Shown here one piece after another: positions 8,843 to 17,630 of a stretch of DNA of 50,975 nucleotides (positions are counted from its first letter, which is position 1; each line of letters opens with the position of its first letter). The notes under the pieces were generated by a model, which had not been told where the DNA came from, made no database searches, and worked only from the letters and a program-made list of their open reading frames with translations. The stretch is from Paenibacillus ginsengihumi DSM 21568. GTDB taxonomy: Bacteria > Bacillota > Bacilli > Paenibacillales > NBRC-103111. The translations under genes were made by a program, and so were the position numbers. The stretch spans positions 1-50,975 of the forward strand of contig NZ_KB905582.1 in the NCBI RefSeq assembly GCF_000380965.1, given 5' to 3'.

Positions 8843-8865
8843 TTCCAAGGAAGGGGTGTTCGATC

Positions 8866-10368
8866 ATGATGAAGCAGAGAAAAGCAGCCGCTCTGCCCTC
8901 GGCGCTTGTGCTGCTGTCGGCTGCGCTGGCCGGCTGTACGGCCGGCGGCGGCTCCGGCTCCGGCGAAGAAGGCTCCGGCCAGGCGATGAAGCTGGAGATT
9001 ATGCAGAGCGCGAGCGGCCTGCCTGCGCCGGACAAAGATTTTATCAAGCAGGAGCTGGACAAAGCGCTTCAGGCGGATATTGCGCTGTCGGCGTACGGCA
9101 GCGCGGACGACTATCAGAATCAGCTGAACGTTCGCATGGCTTCCGGCAATCTACCCGATCTGTTCGGGGTGAACAAGGCGCAGCTCCAGCAGTATCAGAA
9201 GCAAAATCTGCTGCTCGATTTGACGCCTTATTTGGACCGGTTGCAGCCGGTGATCGATTTCGTCGGCGAGGATACGCTGAAGAAAGGCATGATCGACGGC
9301 AAGGTGTACGCCATTCCGAAGGCGCCGGGCATTCCCAGCATGTCGATCTGGGTCCGCAAGGACTGGCTGGACAATCTGAAGCTGGACGTTCCCGAGACGC
9401 TGGACGAGTTTTTCGAGGTGGCCCGAGCATTCACCGAGGACGATCCGGACGGCAACGGCAAACACGATACGGTCGGCTACACCGGGGGCTCGCTGAGCAC
9501 CTTCGCTCCGCTGTACGGCTCGTTCGGCACGGTGAATCCAGGCGAATTTTTCGTCAAGGACGGCAAAATCGTCAATTCGCTGTACGATCCGGCGATGAAG
9601 GAAGCGCTGGCCTTTTTCCGCAAAATGACCAAAAGCGGCGTGGTCGATCCGGAGATTATGGCGAATACCGGGCTATTGCATCAGGAAAAAGCGATCAAGG
9701 GCCAGGCCGGCATGCTGTTCATCGACTGGGCGAATATCAGCAAGGACGACATCGTGGAGCAGATCAAGACGGTCAATCCGCAGGCGGAGTGGATGCAGCT
9801 GGCCACGCCGCGGGGGCCGGGCGGAGCCTACGCCAACTCTTGGGATATCGGCAACGCCGGGGCGATGTACGCCATTCCGAGGTCGCTGGAGAAGAACCCG
9901 GAGAAGCTTGGCAAGCTTTTCGAGCTGCTGAACTACGTCTCCAGCGGCGAAGGCTCGCGGCTGGTGCAGTTCGGCATTGAGGGCAGGCATTACCGTATGG
10001 AAGGGGATACCGTCGTTCCGACCGAGCTTATGGGCAAGGAAGCGGGCTATACGTGGCTGTACCAGTTCACGGGACGTCCGGAAAGGGAATATTTGAAGGT
10101 CAAGTTCAAAAATCAGGCGGATTACATCGAGTTTGCCAGCCATTTGCCCCGCATCGAGGTGCTGAACGGCTTCGTCAGCTATCCGGAAGGCTATAACCCG
10201 GCCGACGCCAACCGGTATCTGGAAGAGGAATTTACCAAATTCGTGTACGGCCAGCGGCCGCTCTCCGAGTACGACGATTTCCTGAAGATGATGGAAACGA
10301 CGATGAATTACAAGCTCTACGTGGAGTCCGCGACGGAGCAGCTGCAGGCGCTGGGGTACGGAAAATAA
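8866..10368 (+). CDS. Sugar-binding lipoprotein of the ABC importer (locus I)
   Basis: A 500-residue extracellular solute-binding protein, family 1 type. The start ATG 8866 (or 8869) follows AAGGGGTG. The signal peptide has the lipobox LAGC with C24 as the lipidated cysteine, then a Gly/Ser-rich tether. Typical motifs are MASGNLPDLFGVN, the YAIPKAPGIPSMSIWVRKDWLD stretch, and an FTEDDPDGNGKHDT-like calcium-loop sequence seen in LplA-type binding proteins. It is the last gene of the importer operon, 23 bp after the second permease, and is followed by a terminator hairpin at 10411. The glycan bound cannot be told from sequence. Confidence 0.9.
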   Translation: MMKQRKAAALPSALVLLSAALAGCTAGGGSGSGEEGSGQAMKLEIMQSASGLPAPDKDFIKQELDKALQADIALSAYGSADDYQNQLNVRMASGNLPDLFGVNKAQLQQYQKQNLLLDLTPYLDRLQPVIDFVGEDTLKKGMIDGKVYAIPKAPGIPSMSIWVRKDWLDNLKLDVPETLDEFFEVARAFTEDDPDGNGKHDTVGYTGGSLSTFAPLYGSFGTVNPGEFFVKDGKIVNSLYDPAMKEALAFFRKMTKSGVVDPEIMANTGLLHQEKAIKGQAGMLFIDWANISKDDIVEQIKTVNPQAEWMQLATPRGPGGAYANSWDIGNAGAMYAIPRSLEKNPEKLGKLFELLNYVSSGEGSRLVQFGIEGRHYRMEGDTVVPTELMGKEAGYTWLYQFTGRPEREYLKVKFKNQADYIEFASHLPRIEVLNGFVSYPEGYNPADANRYLEEEFTKFVYGQRPLSEYDDFLKMMETTMNYKLYVESATEQLQALGYGK

Positions 10369-10371
10369 AGG

Positions 10372-10399
10372 TTGACAATCGGATCTACACGAGTAAAAT
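10372..10399 (+). promoter_or_regulatory. Promoter upstream of the dioxygenase gene
   Basis: TTGACA (10372-10377), a 16-bp spacer and TAAAAT (10394-10399). It begins right after the lipoprotein stop codon. The -10 box lies inside the first of two TACACGAGTAAA sites, so the promoter is probably controlled. Confidence 0.6.
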
Positions 10400-10464
10400 A
10401 AAAGATGAGAAAGGGAGATGGCGCGTCTCTCCCTTTTCTTTAAGCAAAAATTTACACGAGTAAA
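10384..10464 (+). promoter_or_regulatory. Pair of LacI-type operator-like palindromes
   Basis: TCTACACGAGTAAA (10384-10397) and TTTACACGAGTAAA (10451-10464) share 12 identical bases. The second is a TTTAC/GTAAA palindrome with a central CG, a layout common for LacI/GalR-family operators. Their starts are 67 bp apart, flanking a terminator-like hairpin. One overlaps the -10 box and the other lies just before the ribosome binding site. No LacI-family gene is in the window. Confidence 0.5.
10411..10440 (+). terminator. Intrinsic terminator or attenuator
   Basis: Stem AAGGGAGA/TCTCCCTT with a loop of about nine bases is followed by TTCTTT. It lies downstream of the TTGACA/TAAAAT promoter, so it can end the importer mRNA and may also attenuate transcripts started at that promoter. 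Confidence 0.65.
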
Positions 10465-10481
10465 TCGGAGGGCGAGCGAGC

Positions 10482-11318
10482 ATGAGCGCACTGAATCTGG
10501 ATATTCCGTCGTTGGTGAAGCGGTTTGACGAAGAGGGCTATCTGCTGCTGAGAAGCGTGCTGTCTGAGGAGAAGGTCGCGGCATTGAATGCGGCGATCGA
10601 CCGGATCGTCGCGGAAGAGCCGGAATCTCTCGCTTATAATGTGTACAACAGCGTGGAGCGGGACCCCGCGATTTTGTCGCTCATCGATCATCCCGACCTG
10701 CTGCCGCTGATGGTCAACCTGCTCGGATACAACATTCAGCTTCATATTTCCCACCTGACGGTCCGCAAGCCGAATCCGAACGATGTCAAGACGGCTACCA
10801 ACAGCTTCATCAATTGGCACCAGGACGGCCCGCATCCGCAGTTTCCGAGAATCGCCGGGCTCACCTCCACGTACTATGTGAAAATATGCTACATTCTCAG
10901 CGATATGTCAGAGCCGGACCGCGGCAATACCAAAATTATCCCCGGCAGTCACCGCATACCGGGCTTCCATCCGGTGCAGACCGATGTGGATGTGCCGCTG
11001 GACAGCGAGCTGGCGATTTGCGGCAAGCCAGGCGACGCATTTATTTTCGCGCAAAGCTTGTGGCACGCCGGCTCGCATAATCGCTCCAGCTACGAGCGGC
11101 GGCAGCTGTTCATTGGCTACAGCCCGCTGTGGATTCGGCCGATCGACTACCACAAGGCTTCGCCGCAGCTGCTTAAGGGCGCCGATCCGGTCAGACGCCA
11201 GCTGCTGGGGGATATCAGCGACAACTGCTTCAAATACTACGTGCCGGAGGAATCCATGGTCCCGCTCAAGCGGTACTGGCTCGGATTGACCAGGGAAGGT
11301 GCGGAAGAGTCCGTTTAA
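10482..11318 (+). CDS. Phytanoyl-CoA dioxygenase (PhyH) family Fe(II)/2-oxoglutarate oxygenase
   Basis: A 278-residue cytoplasmic enzyme. Start ATG 10482 follows CGGAGGGCGAG. It has the iron-binding triad of the family: H113 and D115 in NWHQDG, and a distal H195 in SLWHAGSHN. Arginines in ERRQLF (about 205) probably hold 2-oxoglutarate. The GNTKIIPGSH motif is also diagnostic. Such enzymes hydroxylate diverse small molecules; the substrate is not predictable. It sits directly behind the locus I importer but has its own promoter and twin operators, so it may act on a product or signal of the same pathway without being strictly co-transcribed. Confidence 0.88.
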   Translation: MSALNLDIPSLVKRFDEEGYLLLRSVLSEEKVAALNAAIDRIVAEEPESLAYNVYNSVERDPAILSLIDHPDLLPLMVNLLGYNIQLHISHLTVRKPNPNDVKTATNSFINWHQDGPHPQFPRIAGLTSTYYVKICYILSDMSEPDRGNTKIIPGSHRIPGFHPVQTDVDVPLDSELAICGKPGDAFIFAQSLWHAGSHNRSSYERRQLFIGYSPLWIRPIDYHKASPQLLKGADPVRRQLLGDISDNCFKYYVPEESMVPLKRYWLGLTREGAEESV

Positions 11319-11395
11319 TAAGTAAGCTGCGCAAGCACGCCGATGAGGCTTGAGATCATGGGGAACGCTCCTCTCCCTTATGCCGATGTGCCCTA

Positions 11396-11580
11396 TCTTG
11401 AAAATTCGGCGAATCCCTTCGGCGAATTTTTCAACACCGCAGGTGACGACCGATGACGGAAGGAAGCGCTCGTCATAGGCGTCTATCTTGAAAATTTGGC
11501 GGTAATCAAGCCGACAAAATTTCAACACCGCAGGTGACGACCGATGACGGAAGGAAGCGCTCGTCATAGGCGTCTATCAT
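11396..11580 (-). repeat. Intergenic repeat family C, two tandem units (reverse orientation)
   Basis: Two units in the opposite orientation to those at 494-681. Each has a TTGAAAATT...AATTTC/TTTTCAA inverted repeat (11398-11434 and 11488-11525), followed on this strand by the shared stretch CACCGCAGGTGACGACCGAT, then GACGGAAGGAAGCGCTCGTC. The stretch after the hairpin is nearly identical in the two units, while the hairpin cores differ. They fill most of the 365-bp gap between the dioxygenase and amidase genes; no gene is seen there. Confidence 0.75.
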
Positions 11581-11683
11581 CCGAAGTGTTTCCGTCTAAC
11601 TGCTAACCGCACTGGATTATTGTTATAAACATTGGTATAACGGAGGAAGATACCGGATACGCGAAGGATGAGGAGGAGCGTTC

Positions 11684-12466
11684 ATGAAAGAGATTGGCAT
11701 CGCGATGGTGCAAATGCGCTGCGACAAGACGGAGATCGATCGGAATCTTCAGTCCATGCAGGAGTATATCGAGGCAGCGCGGGCGAATGGGGCGGATTTC
11801 GTCTGTTTCCCGGAAATGAACATCACCGGCTATATGGATCCGGCGAAGCACCCGCACGCCGCGCTTTCTCGGGATCACGAAGCGATCCGCCAAGTGGTCG
11901 AGTGGAGCGGCCGTTACGCCGTCTGCGTCATCGCCGGCTTCGCGGAATCGAATCCCGCAGGCAAGCCGCACATTACCCAAATGGCCGCTCACCATGGGGA
12001 ATTGCTGGGGTTCTACCGTAAGCGGACGATTCCGGCCGACGAGGCGGATTCGTTCGTCGCCGGCGATAGCGATGCCGGGCCTGTTTTTAACGTGGAGGGG
12101 CTGTCGTTCGGGCTGTCCATCTGCGCGGATATCGACGATCCGCAGATTTTTCGCAGCTACGCGCGGCAAGGCGCGACTATCGTATTCGAAAGCGCCGCTC
12201 CCGGATTGTACGGGGAGCAGGCGACGCGAGACTGGGCGTCCGGGTTCGCTTGGTGGCGAGGCGAATGCATGACGAAGCTGAGGAAGTACGCCGCCGAGAA
12301 TTCGCTGTATATCGCCGTAGCCACGCAGGCCGGACGGACGATCGACGAAGATTTCCCCGGCGGCGGCTACCTGTTCGACCCGCAGGGAAGATGCATCGCC
12401 GAAACCGGCGATTGGAGCGAGGGCATACTGTACGGCCGGATCGCGGCGGGGAAGGAAGCCCCATGA
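11684..12466 (+). CDS. Carbon-nitrogen hydrolase (nitrilase superfamily amidase)
   Basis: A 260-residue hydrolase with the superfamily's Glu-Lys-Cys catalytic set: E44 in FPEMNITGY, K113 in GFYRKRTIP and C147 in LSICADIDDP. This family cleaves non-peptide C-N bonds of amides or carbamoyl compounds; the substrate is unknown. The strong site GAGGAGGAG lies just before ATG 11684. The stop codon overlaps the ATG of the following monooxygenase gene (ATGA), so the two are coupled. The nucleophile context CADIDD differs from that of typical omega-amidases, so I do not assign a specific member. Confidence 0.88.
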   Translation: MKEIGIAMVQMRCDKTEIDRNLQSMQEYIEAARANGADFVCFPEMNITGYMDPAKHPHAALSRDHEAIRQVVEWSGRYAVCVIAGFAESNPAGKPHITQMAAHHGELLGFYRKRTIPADEADSFVAGDSDAGPVFNVEGLSFGLSICADIDDPQIFRSYARQGATIVFESAAPGLYGEQATRDWASGFAWWRGECMTKLRKYAAENSLYIAVATQAGRTIDEDFPGGGYLFDPQGRCIAETGDWSEGILYGRIAAGKEAP

Positions 12467-12792
12467 GTTCAATCGCACGTACCCCCAGACCGCCCTACTA
12501 TGCCGTTATTTTTACATCGGAACGAACCGACGGGGACAACGGCTATGCGGAGATGGCCGGGGAGATAGAGCGGCTTGCTTCCGCTCAACCCGGCTTCTTA
12601 GGCGCGGAGAGCGCCCGGGACGGCATCGGCATCACCGTATCCTACTGGGAGTCGCTGGAGGCGATCCGCAATCGGAAGCAGAACGAGCGGCATTTGATCG
12701 CCCAACAGCGCGGCAAGGCCGAATGGTACGCCAGGTACACAACAAGAATTTGCAAGGTTGAACGGGATTACGAGTTCGAGACATCGAACTGA
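12463..12792 (+). CDS. Antibiotic biosynthesis monooxygenase (ABM) family protein
   Basis: A 109-residue small dimeric ferredoxin-like-fold protein. ATG 12463 is chosen because it overlaps the amidase stop (ATGA); a longer in-frame extension is amidase shadow. Family features are YYAVIFTSER, a PGFLGAES strand, and SYWESLEAIRNRKQNERHLIAQQRGKAEWY. Relatives include cofactor-free oxygenases and heme-degrading IsdG types, but most genomic members are uncharacterised. Translational coupling with the amidase suggests the two act in one pathway. Confidence 0.85.
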   Translation: MSSIARTPRPPYYAVIFTSERTDGDNGYAEMAGEIERLASAQPGFLGAESARDGIGITVSYWESLEAIRNRKQNERHLIAQQRGKAEWYARYTTRICKVERDYEFETSN

Positions 12793-12954
12793 CGGTTCAT
12801 GATGGGAAGGCTCGGCCCGCCGCGGACGCGAAGGCAAGCTGACCCCGAACGAGGGGAGCGATCATCTCGATCAGCGATACGGTTCGGCCGGCGGCATGCT
12901 CTTTGGCGCAAGCCTGGCAAGGGCCGGCCTTTCTTTGTGCTGCTCTGAACCGGG

Positions 12955-13761
12955 TCAAGTGAGGCGCCGAAAGCGCTCCGGCGAAACGCCCGCAGCTTTG
13001 ACGAACACCCGATAAAACTGACTGGCGCTGGAAAATCCGAGGCGGAAGGCGATCTCCGTGACCGTCTGCTTCGTGTGCCGCAGCAACCGCTTGGCCTCTT
13101 CGACCCGCAGGCGGAGCACATATTGGTACGGCGTCTCGCCCACCTCCGCCTTGAAGGAGCGGATAAAATGAAACCGGCTCTGCAAGGCGATGCCGGCCAA
13201 CTCTTCAACCGTAAGCTCCTCCGTATAGCGCTCGTGAATATAAGCCAACACTTGTCGCATCATCGGATCGCGGCTGGAGAAAGCCGGAGAACAGCGCTCC
13301 GGCCAGGCAGCGCGCTGATGGCTGCCCGATAAGGTGCGGGTGAGGAAGGACAGCACCTCCGCTTCCAGCTCCTCTTCGGCCAGTCTGCGGGCGCTGTCGC
13401 TCTCCAGCAGGGCGATCATCCACCTGCGGAACTTGTCGCTCATCAGCGCAGGGTTAAGCTGCTGGCGCAGCGAAAATTCCAGGCTGTCCTGACCGGTGAA
13501 TTCCCGCATCCGCTGCTGCCTGATGCGAATAATCAGCACGGCGGAGCCGCCATCGATGGCAAAATAATGCCGGTCCCGCGGATGCTGCACGAGCGCCGTT
13601 CCGCCCTGCAGGCTGTACTGCCTGCTCTCCTGCGTGAATTGAAAAGCCCCTTGCAGGGGCACTGTAATCTGATATTCATCCTCGTGAAGATGAGGGGTAT
13701 TGGAGAACTCGCCTTCAATGCGGTACAGCTCCATCTGAGGAGTGCCGATTTGCACGATCAT
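12955..13761 (-). CDS. AraC-family transcriptional regulator
   Basis: A 268-residue cytoplasmic one-component regulator. The N-terminal half resembles a cupin-like sensing domain (HLHEDEYQITVPLQG). The C-terminal half carries the AraC double helix-turn-helix (about 175-265: LQSRFHFIRSFKAEVG and IAFRLGFSSASQFYRVFVKAAGVSP). I place the start at ATG 13761 because AAGGTGAT is correctly spaced for it; a TTG six bases upstream is too close to that site. It is divergent from the Fsr-like exporter and convergent with the amidase/ABM pair, so either may be its target. Confidence 0.88.
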   Translation of the reverse strand: MIVQIGTPQMELYRIEGEFSNTPHLHEDEYQITVPLQGAFQFTQESRQYSLQGGTALVQHPRDRHYFAIDGGSAVLIIRIRQQRMREFTGQDSLEFSLRQQLNPALMSDKFRRWMIALLESDSARRLAEEELEAEVLSFLTRTLSGSHQRAAWPERCSPAFSSRDPMMRQVLAYIHERYTEELTVEELAGIALQSRFHFIRSFKAEVGETPYQYVLRLRVEEAKRLLRHTKQTVTEIAFRLGFSSASQFYRVFVKAAGVSPERFRRLT

Positions 13762-13779
13762 ACGCAATCACCTTCGCAC

Positions 13780-13788
13780 ATTATAGCA
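13780..13788 (-). promoter_or_regulatory. Extended -10 of the AraC regulator
   Basis: On the minus strand TGCTATAAT (hexamer 13785-13780) is an extended -10 box with a very short predicted leader before ATG 13761. A convincing -35 was not found. Confidence 0.45.
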
Positions 13789-13886
13789 TAAATTGCGGCC
13801 ATTCCCAGCAATTTTCGCGACGACAGGAGAGGGAGCCGCACTTTATGATGGGGGATATCCTATCCGAGAAAAGAAAGGTGATTCGT

Positions 13887-15098
13887 ATGTCTCAACCCGC
13901 CGCGGCTGCAGCGACCGCCAGACAAACGGCGAATATGATGCTGCTCGCCGTCAGCCTCGCTCATTTGCTCAACGACCTTATGCAAAACGCGGTTCCTGCC
14001 GTGTTCCCCGTGTTCCAGCAAACCCTTAGGCTCAGCTTTGCGCAGATCGGCTGGATCGCCTTCACGCTGAATGTGACGGCATCGGTGCTTCAGCCGCTGA
14101 TCGGCTACTATACCGACCGCCGGCCGACGCCGGGCTTGCTGCCGCTCGGCATGCTCTTTACGCTGCTCGGGATGGCTGGTCTGGCGTACTCCAGCGGGTT
14201 CGCCATGCTGATCGTCTCCGCTGCGCTCATCGGCGTCGGCTCGTCCGTCCTGCACCCGGAATCGTCCCGCGTCGCTCACCTTGCCGCAGGCCGGCAAAAA
14301 GGGCTGGCGCAGTCGATTTTCCAGGTCGGCGGCAATACCGGCCAGGCGCTCGCCCCGCTGCTTGTCGCGCTGCTGATTGTTCCGCTGGGGCAGCAAGGCT
14401 TCGTCTGGTTCTGCCTGTTGGCGTTGGCCGGCATTGCGATTCAGATGAAGGTAAGCAAGTGGTACGCCCGGAAAATCGGCGAAGCATCGCGGCAGACGGG
14501 CCGCGCCGCTGCCACAGACGGCCGCAGCTTGTCCAGAGGCTTCGTTTTGTTCGTCATGATGCTGCTGATTGTGCTGCTGTTCTCCAAATTCGTGTATATT
14601 GCCTGCATGACCGGCTACTATTCCTTCTACTTTATGGAGCGCTACGGATTGCCGCTGGAGCGGGCGCAAATCGCCTTGTTCGCGCTGCAATTCGCCGGGA
14701 TGATCGGAACCTTGCTGAGCGGTCCGCTGGCCGACCGCTTCGGCCGCAAAAAGATGATCTGGTTCTCCATCCTGGGCACCGCTCCGTTCTCGCTCCTGCT
14801 GCCGTATGCTGGGCCGAATATGGCGATCCTGCTCTGCGTCCTGATCGGAGCGATCCTGATGTCGGGCTTTTCCGTCATCATCGTGTATGCCCAGGGAATG
14901 CTGCCTGGCCGAGTCGGGATGATCGCCGGTCTGCTGTTCGGGCTGTCGTTCGGTATGGCCGGCCTCGGCTCTGTCGTGCTCGGATGGCTGATCGACCAGA
15001 CCGGCGTCGATGTGATGGTTCGGATCTGCGCTTACCTCCCGCTGCTCGGCATGTTCGCCATGCTGCTGCCGAAGGATACGAAGCTGATGGGGGAATAA
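13887..15098 (+). CDS. MFS exporter resembling fosmidomycin-resistance protein Fsr
   Basis: A 403-residue major facilitator superfamily permease with about 12 helices. The start motif SLAHLLNDLMQNAVPAVFPVFQ, and then IGWIAFTLNVTASVLQPLIG, are characteristic of Fsr-type transporters. ADRFGRKK is the conserved MFS loop. ATG 13887 is preferred over ATG 13845 because AGAAAGGTGATT is well placed before it. The family exports fosmidomycin and other small compounds, but the physiological substrate is unknown. The divergent AraC regulator may control it. Confidence 0.87.
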   Translation: MSQPAAAAATARQTANMMLLAVSLAHLLNDLMQNAVPAVFPVFQQTLRLSFAQIGWIAFTLNVTASVLQPLIGYYTDRRPTPGLLPLGMLFTLLGMAGLAYSSGFAMLIVSAALIGVGSSVLHPESSRVAHLAAGRQKGLAQSIFQVGGNTGQALAPLLVALLIVPLGQQGFVWFCLLALAGIAIQMKVSKWYARKIGEASRQTGRAAATDGRSLSRGFVLFVMMLLIVLLFSKFVYIACMTGYYSFYFMERYGLPLERAQIALFALQFAGMIGTLLSGPLADRFGRKKMIWFSILGTAPFSLLLPYAGPNMAILLCVLIGAILMSGFSVIIVYAQGMLPGRVGMIAGLLFGLSFGMAGLGSVVLGWLIDQTGVDVMVRICAYLPLLGMFAMLLPKDTKLMGE

Positions 15099-15103
15099 AG
15101 CAC

Positions 15104-17308
15104 TTAAGAGGCCTGATGCCGCTTCTGATACTGCTTCGGCGTCAGGCCGTACCGCTCTTTGAACACGCGGATAAAATGGGGTGTCGAGCGGTAGCCGAGC
15201 AGCTCCGCAATCTCCTGCACGGTGCGCTTCGTCTCGATGAGCAGCTGGGATGCCCGCTGCATTTTCATATCCGTCACATACTCGATGAACGTTTTCCCCA
15301 TCACCGTATGAAACAGCTTGCTGACATAGTTCGGATTCATTCCCAGGTAATCCGATAAACTTTCCAGAGATATATCATTGCACAAGTTGTTCTCGATATA
15401 TTGCCGCAGCTTTTCTTCCGTCAGCGCCTCGCCCGCGCTGCGGCTTGCGTCGACCGCCGCCGTACAAGCGTCGAGCACCTCGTCCATCCAGCTTACATAA
15501 CGACGTAGGGAGAACAGCCCCGCGCCGTGCTGCACGATATCGTACCCGAAGAGCTGCTCCGCATCCAGGCGCACGCCCTTCAAGCCTTTGACGACGGCCG
15601 CAGCGCTGCCGCGCATCATGCCGCGGATGAAGGCGGCCGTGTAAAGGTCGGCGTGCATTTCGGCCGCGATGTCGCGGACGACCTGCTTCCCCTTATCGCC
15701 GCTTCCCGCCCGCACCGCTTCTTCGAGCTGGGCATACAGATGGGCGCAGCTGCCGCCTTCCCGCCGTTCGGCGAGGCGAAGACGGTCGCAGGCAATGACG
15801 GCGTTCTCGTCCAGCATGCTGTACTCCGCCGCCGCGGCCGCTTCCTTGTACGACCTTGCCGCATGCTCGGGATGGCAGGGATATACGGAGCCTGTCACGA
15901 TATTATAGGCTTCGATCTCCTCTTGACAGCGCAAACTCTCCTGCATGCAGGCAAGCAGCTCCGCGGCATCCCGGCCCGCAAAATGCAGCATGCCGCTAAT
16001 TCGCTGCGGGTCCTGCTCCGTATATACGGCGTATATGCTTCCCGGCTTGAGGCCGTTTTCCAGCCCTTCGATAATGCGGTACGGCAGCAGCAGCTCGTCG
16101 CGGGATGACAGCTCTTTCCAGCGCAGCACAATGATGAAGGACAGGCAGCTTTCCCGGTCAAAGCGAATATTCATCAGCCGCTCCTTCTCGCCCGAGGAGC
16201 TTCCCTGTTCCCAATAACCGTGCAGCACCTTCAGCAAATAGTCCTGCCGGATAATCGACTTATGCTTGTCCCAGCGTTCCTTCATCTCATCCAAGGCGGA
16301 ATCGTACTGCTTGATGATTTGGCGGATCGGCCTGTGCGCCCGCTGCGTGAACACGATCGCAAACAGCAAATTTCCGAGCAGCAGCAAGGTGCCGACGGCA
16401 ATCAGCGCATTGCGCAGCTCGTCCGACTGCTTGTACAGCTCCGCTGCGGGAACGATCGATATGTAGTAGAACGGGCTAAACTCCGATTTGGAGTAAGAGA
16501 CGACGCTTCGCTGCCCGTTCAGGCTGGCGGTCAACAATCCTTCTTCGGCCCCCGAGTTCACAATGGAGGCAATCAGGCTGTCGTCGGGCAGCGGAACATC
16601 CCGGGAATGAGTCATGATTCCCGAGCCGTCCGAGCCGGAAGGGTCCAGAATAAAGAGCCGCTGCTCGCCGGATACATCGTAATTTTGCAGAAATTCCAGC
16701 AAATACGCCTCGTTCAGGTTGATGGCCATCATGCCCCGGCGCTCGGCGCTGCCAGCGAAAAACGGATATCCCCGCACATAGGTCACGATGCGTTTGACGG
16801 CCGAATCCTCCGTTGACCGGTACAATTTCCAGCCGACCGTCCCGTCGGACGAGTGAAACCGGTCGAACCAGTCCTGGCGGTAATTCAAGTCGCACTGGCG
16901 CAAATTCATGAAGCAGACATTGGAGCCAAGGAAAAACAGGTTTCCTTCCCGGTAATACATGTCGACGGATTCGACGAACGGGTAGGCGGCCGCCAATTCC
17001 TTCAAATAGTTCGCGGTCTGCATAATTCTTGTCGTATTCGAGCTGATGTCATGGGCGAACGGATAGATGAGCAGGTCGTTGCTTTGCCGGTCCGACAAGA
17101 GTACATCCGTCAGCCGAATGACGTCCTTGATCACGGCATTGTCCAGCGTGTTGCGGAATTCCTTCACGACTTGCCGGTTCAAATGGTGCAGCTGCCCGTT
17201 GATTTCGTTGTTGAACATGCGCCAGTAGACGGCGGTGAGCAGCAGCGAGCTGAAGATCAATAAGGCCATATTTACCAGAAGCAATCGGAGCAAAACCTTG
17301 TTCAACAT
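15104..17308 (-). CDS. Membrane-anchored AraC-family regulator with Cache-like sensor
   Basis: A 734-residue one-component transmembrane regulator. ATG 17308 is chosen because GGAGGGG lies 2 bp upstream and the first helix follows at once. A helix at about 5-30 is followed by an extracellular Cache-like region (about 35-285) and a second helix (about 290-315, LIAVGTLLLLGNLLFAIVF). A long cytoplasmic middle region follows, then a C-terminal AraC helix-turn-helix pair (about 640-730: MNPNYVSKLFHTVMG and IAELLGYRSTPHFIRVFKERYG). Such proteins sense extracellular sugars and control the adjacent polysaccharide genes. It is divergent from the PL8 lyase and importer of locus II, its likely targets. 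Confidence 0.88.
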   Translation of the reverse strand: MLNKVLLRLLLVNMALLIFSSLLLTAVYWRMFNNEINGQLHHLNRQVVKEFRNTLDNAVIKDVIRLTDVLLSDRQSNDLLIYPFAHDISSNTTRIMQTANYLKELAAAYPFVESVDMYYREGNLFFLGSNVCFMNLRQCDLNYRQDWFDRFHSSDGTVGWKLYRSTEDSAVKRIVTYVRGYPFFAGSAERRGMMAINLNEAYLLEFLQNYDVSGEQRLFILDPSGSDGSGIMTHSRDVPLPDDSLIASIVNSGAEEGLLTASLNGQRSVVSYSKSEFSPFYYISIVPAAELYKQSDELRNALIAVGTLLLLGNLLFAIVFTQRAHRPIRQIIKQYDSALDEMKERWDKHKSIIRQDYLLKVLHGYWEQGSSSGEKERLMNIRFDRESCLSFIIVLRWKELSSRDELLLPYRIIEGLENGLKPGSIYAVYTEQDPQRISGMLHFAGRDAAELLACMQESLRCQEEIEAYNIVTGSVYPCHPEHAARSYKEAAAAAEYSMLDENAVIACDRLRLAERREGGSCAHLYAQLEEAVRAGSGDKGKQVVRDIAAEMHADLYTAAFIRGMMRGSAAAVVKGLKGVRLDAEQLFGYDIVQHGAGLFSLRRYVSWMDEVLDACTAAVDASRSAGEALTEEKLRQYIENNLCNDISLESLSDYLGMNPNYVSKLFHTVMGKTFIEYVTDMKMQRASQLLIETKRTVQEIAELLGYRSTPHFIRVFKERYGLTPKQYQKRHQAS

Positions 17309-17429
17309 AGCCCCTCCAGTCGCAATGTGCTTCGTAAAATGTGAAAAAACCAATATCTTAAAATTTCGTTACTTTTGCCAAAAGGGTGCCACTGCTTAAG
17401 AAAACGCTACAATTTTAAGTTTTTGTCAA

Positions 17430-17478
17430 TTGCCGCTAGACCGGCCGTGCATTATCCTAACCTTTGAAAGCGTTGTCC
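17430..17478 (+). promoter_or_regulatory. Promoter and cre-like site upstream of the PL8 lyase
   Basis: TTGCCG (17430-17435), a 17-bp spacer and TATCCT (17453-17458) form a weak promoter. TGAAAGCGTTGTCC (17465-17478) matches the CcpA cre consensus TGWAANCGNTNWCA at every constrained position except the last. Its position near the start site would suit carbon catabolite repression of locus II. Confidence 0.55.
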
Positions 17479-17517
17479 GTTGCTGGTACAACGACGGCAG
17501 GAAAGGAGCGATAGCCC

Positions 17518-17532
17518 ATGTCCTATTTTTAA
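17518..17532 (+). other. Four-codon upstream reading frame (Met-Ser-Tyr-Phe)
   Basis: AGGAAAGGAG is followed 8 bp later by ATG TCC TAT TTT TAA. The ribosome binding site is much better than that of the lyase itself, which starts 98 bp downstream at TTG. It may be a minimal leader ORF affecting lyase expression, or just a leftover start site. Coding value is unproven. Confidence 0.35.
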
Positions 17533-17630
17533 TTCCATTATTGTAAGGCAGATGCCGGGATAACGTCAATCAGGGATCAAGGGATCTGGGGAAAGATCGG
17601 GGAAAATCGGAAAAAGGCGGGGATGATGGA

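Noticed and set aside
13845-13886. Upstream ATG for the Fsr-like exporter
   Set aside because: The 14-residue extension is hydrophilic and the ribosome site fits ATG 13887 better.
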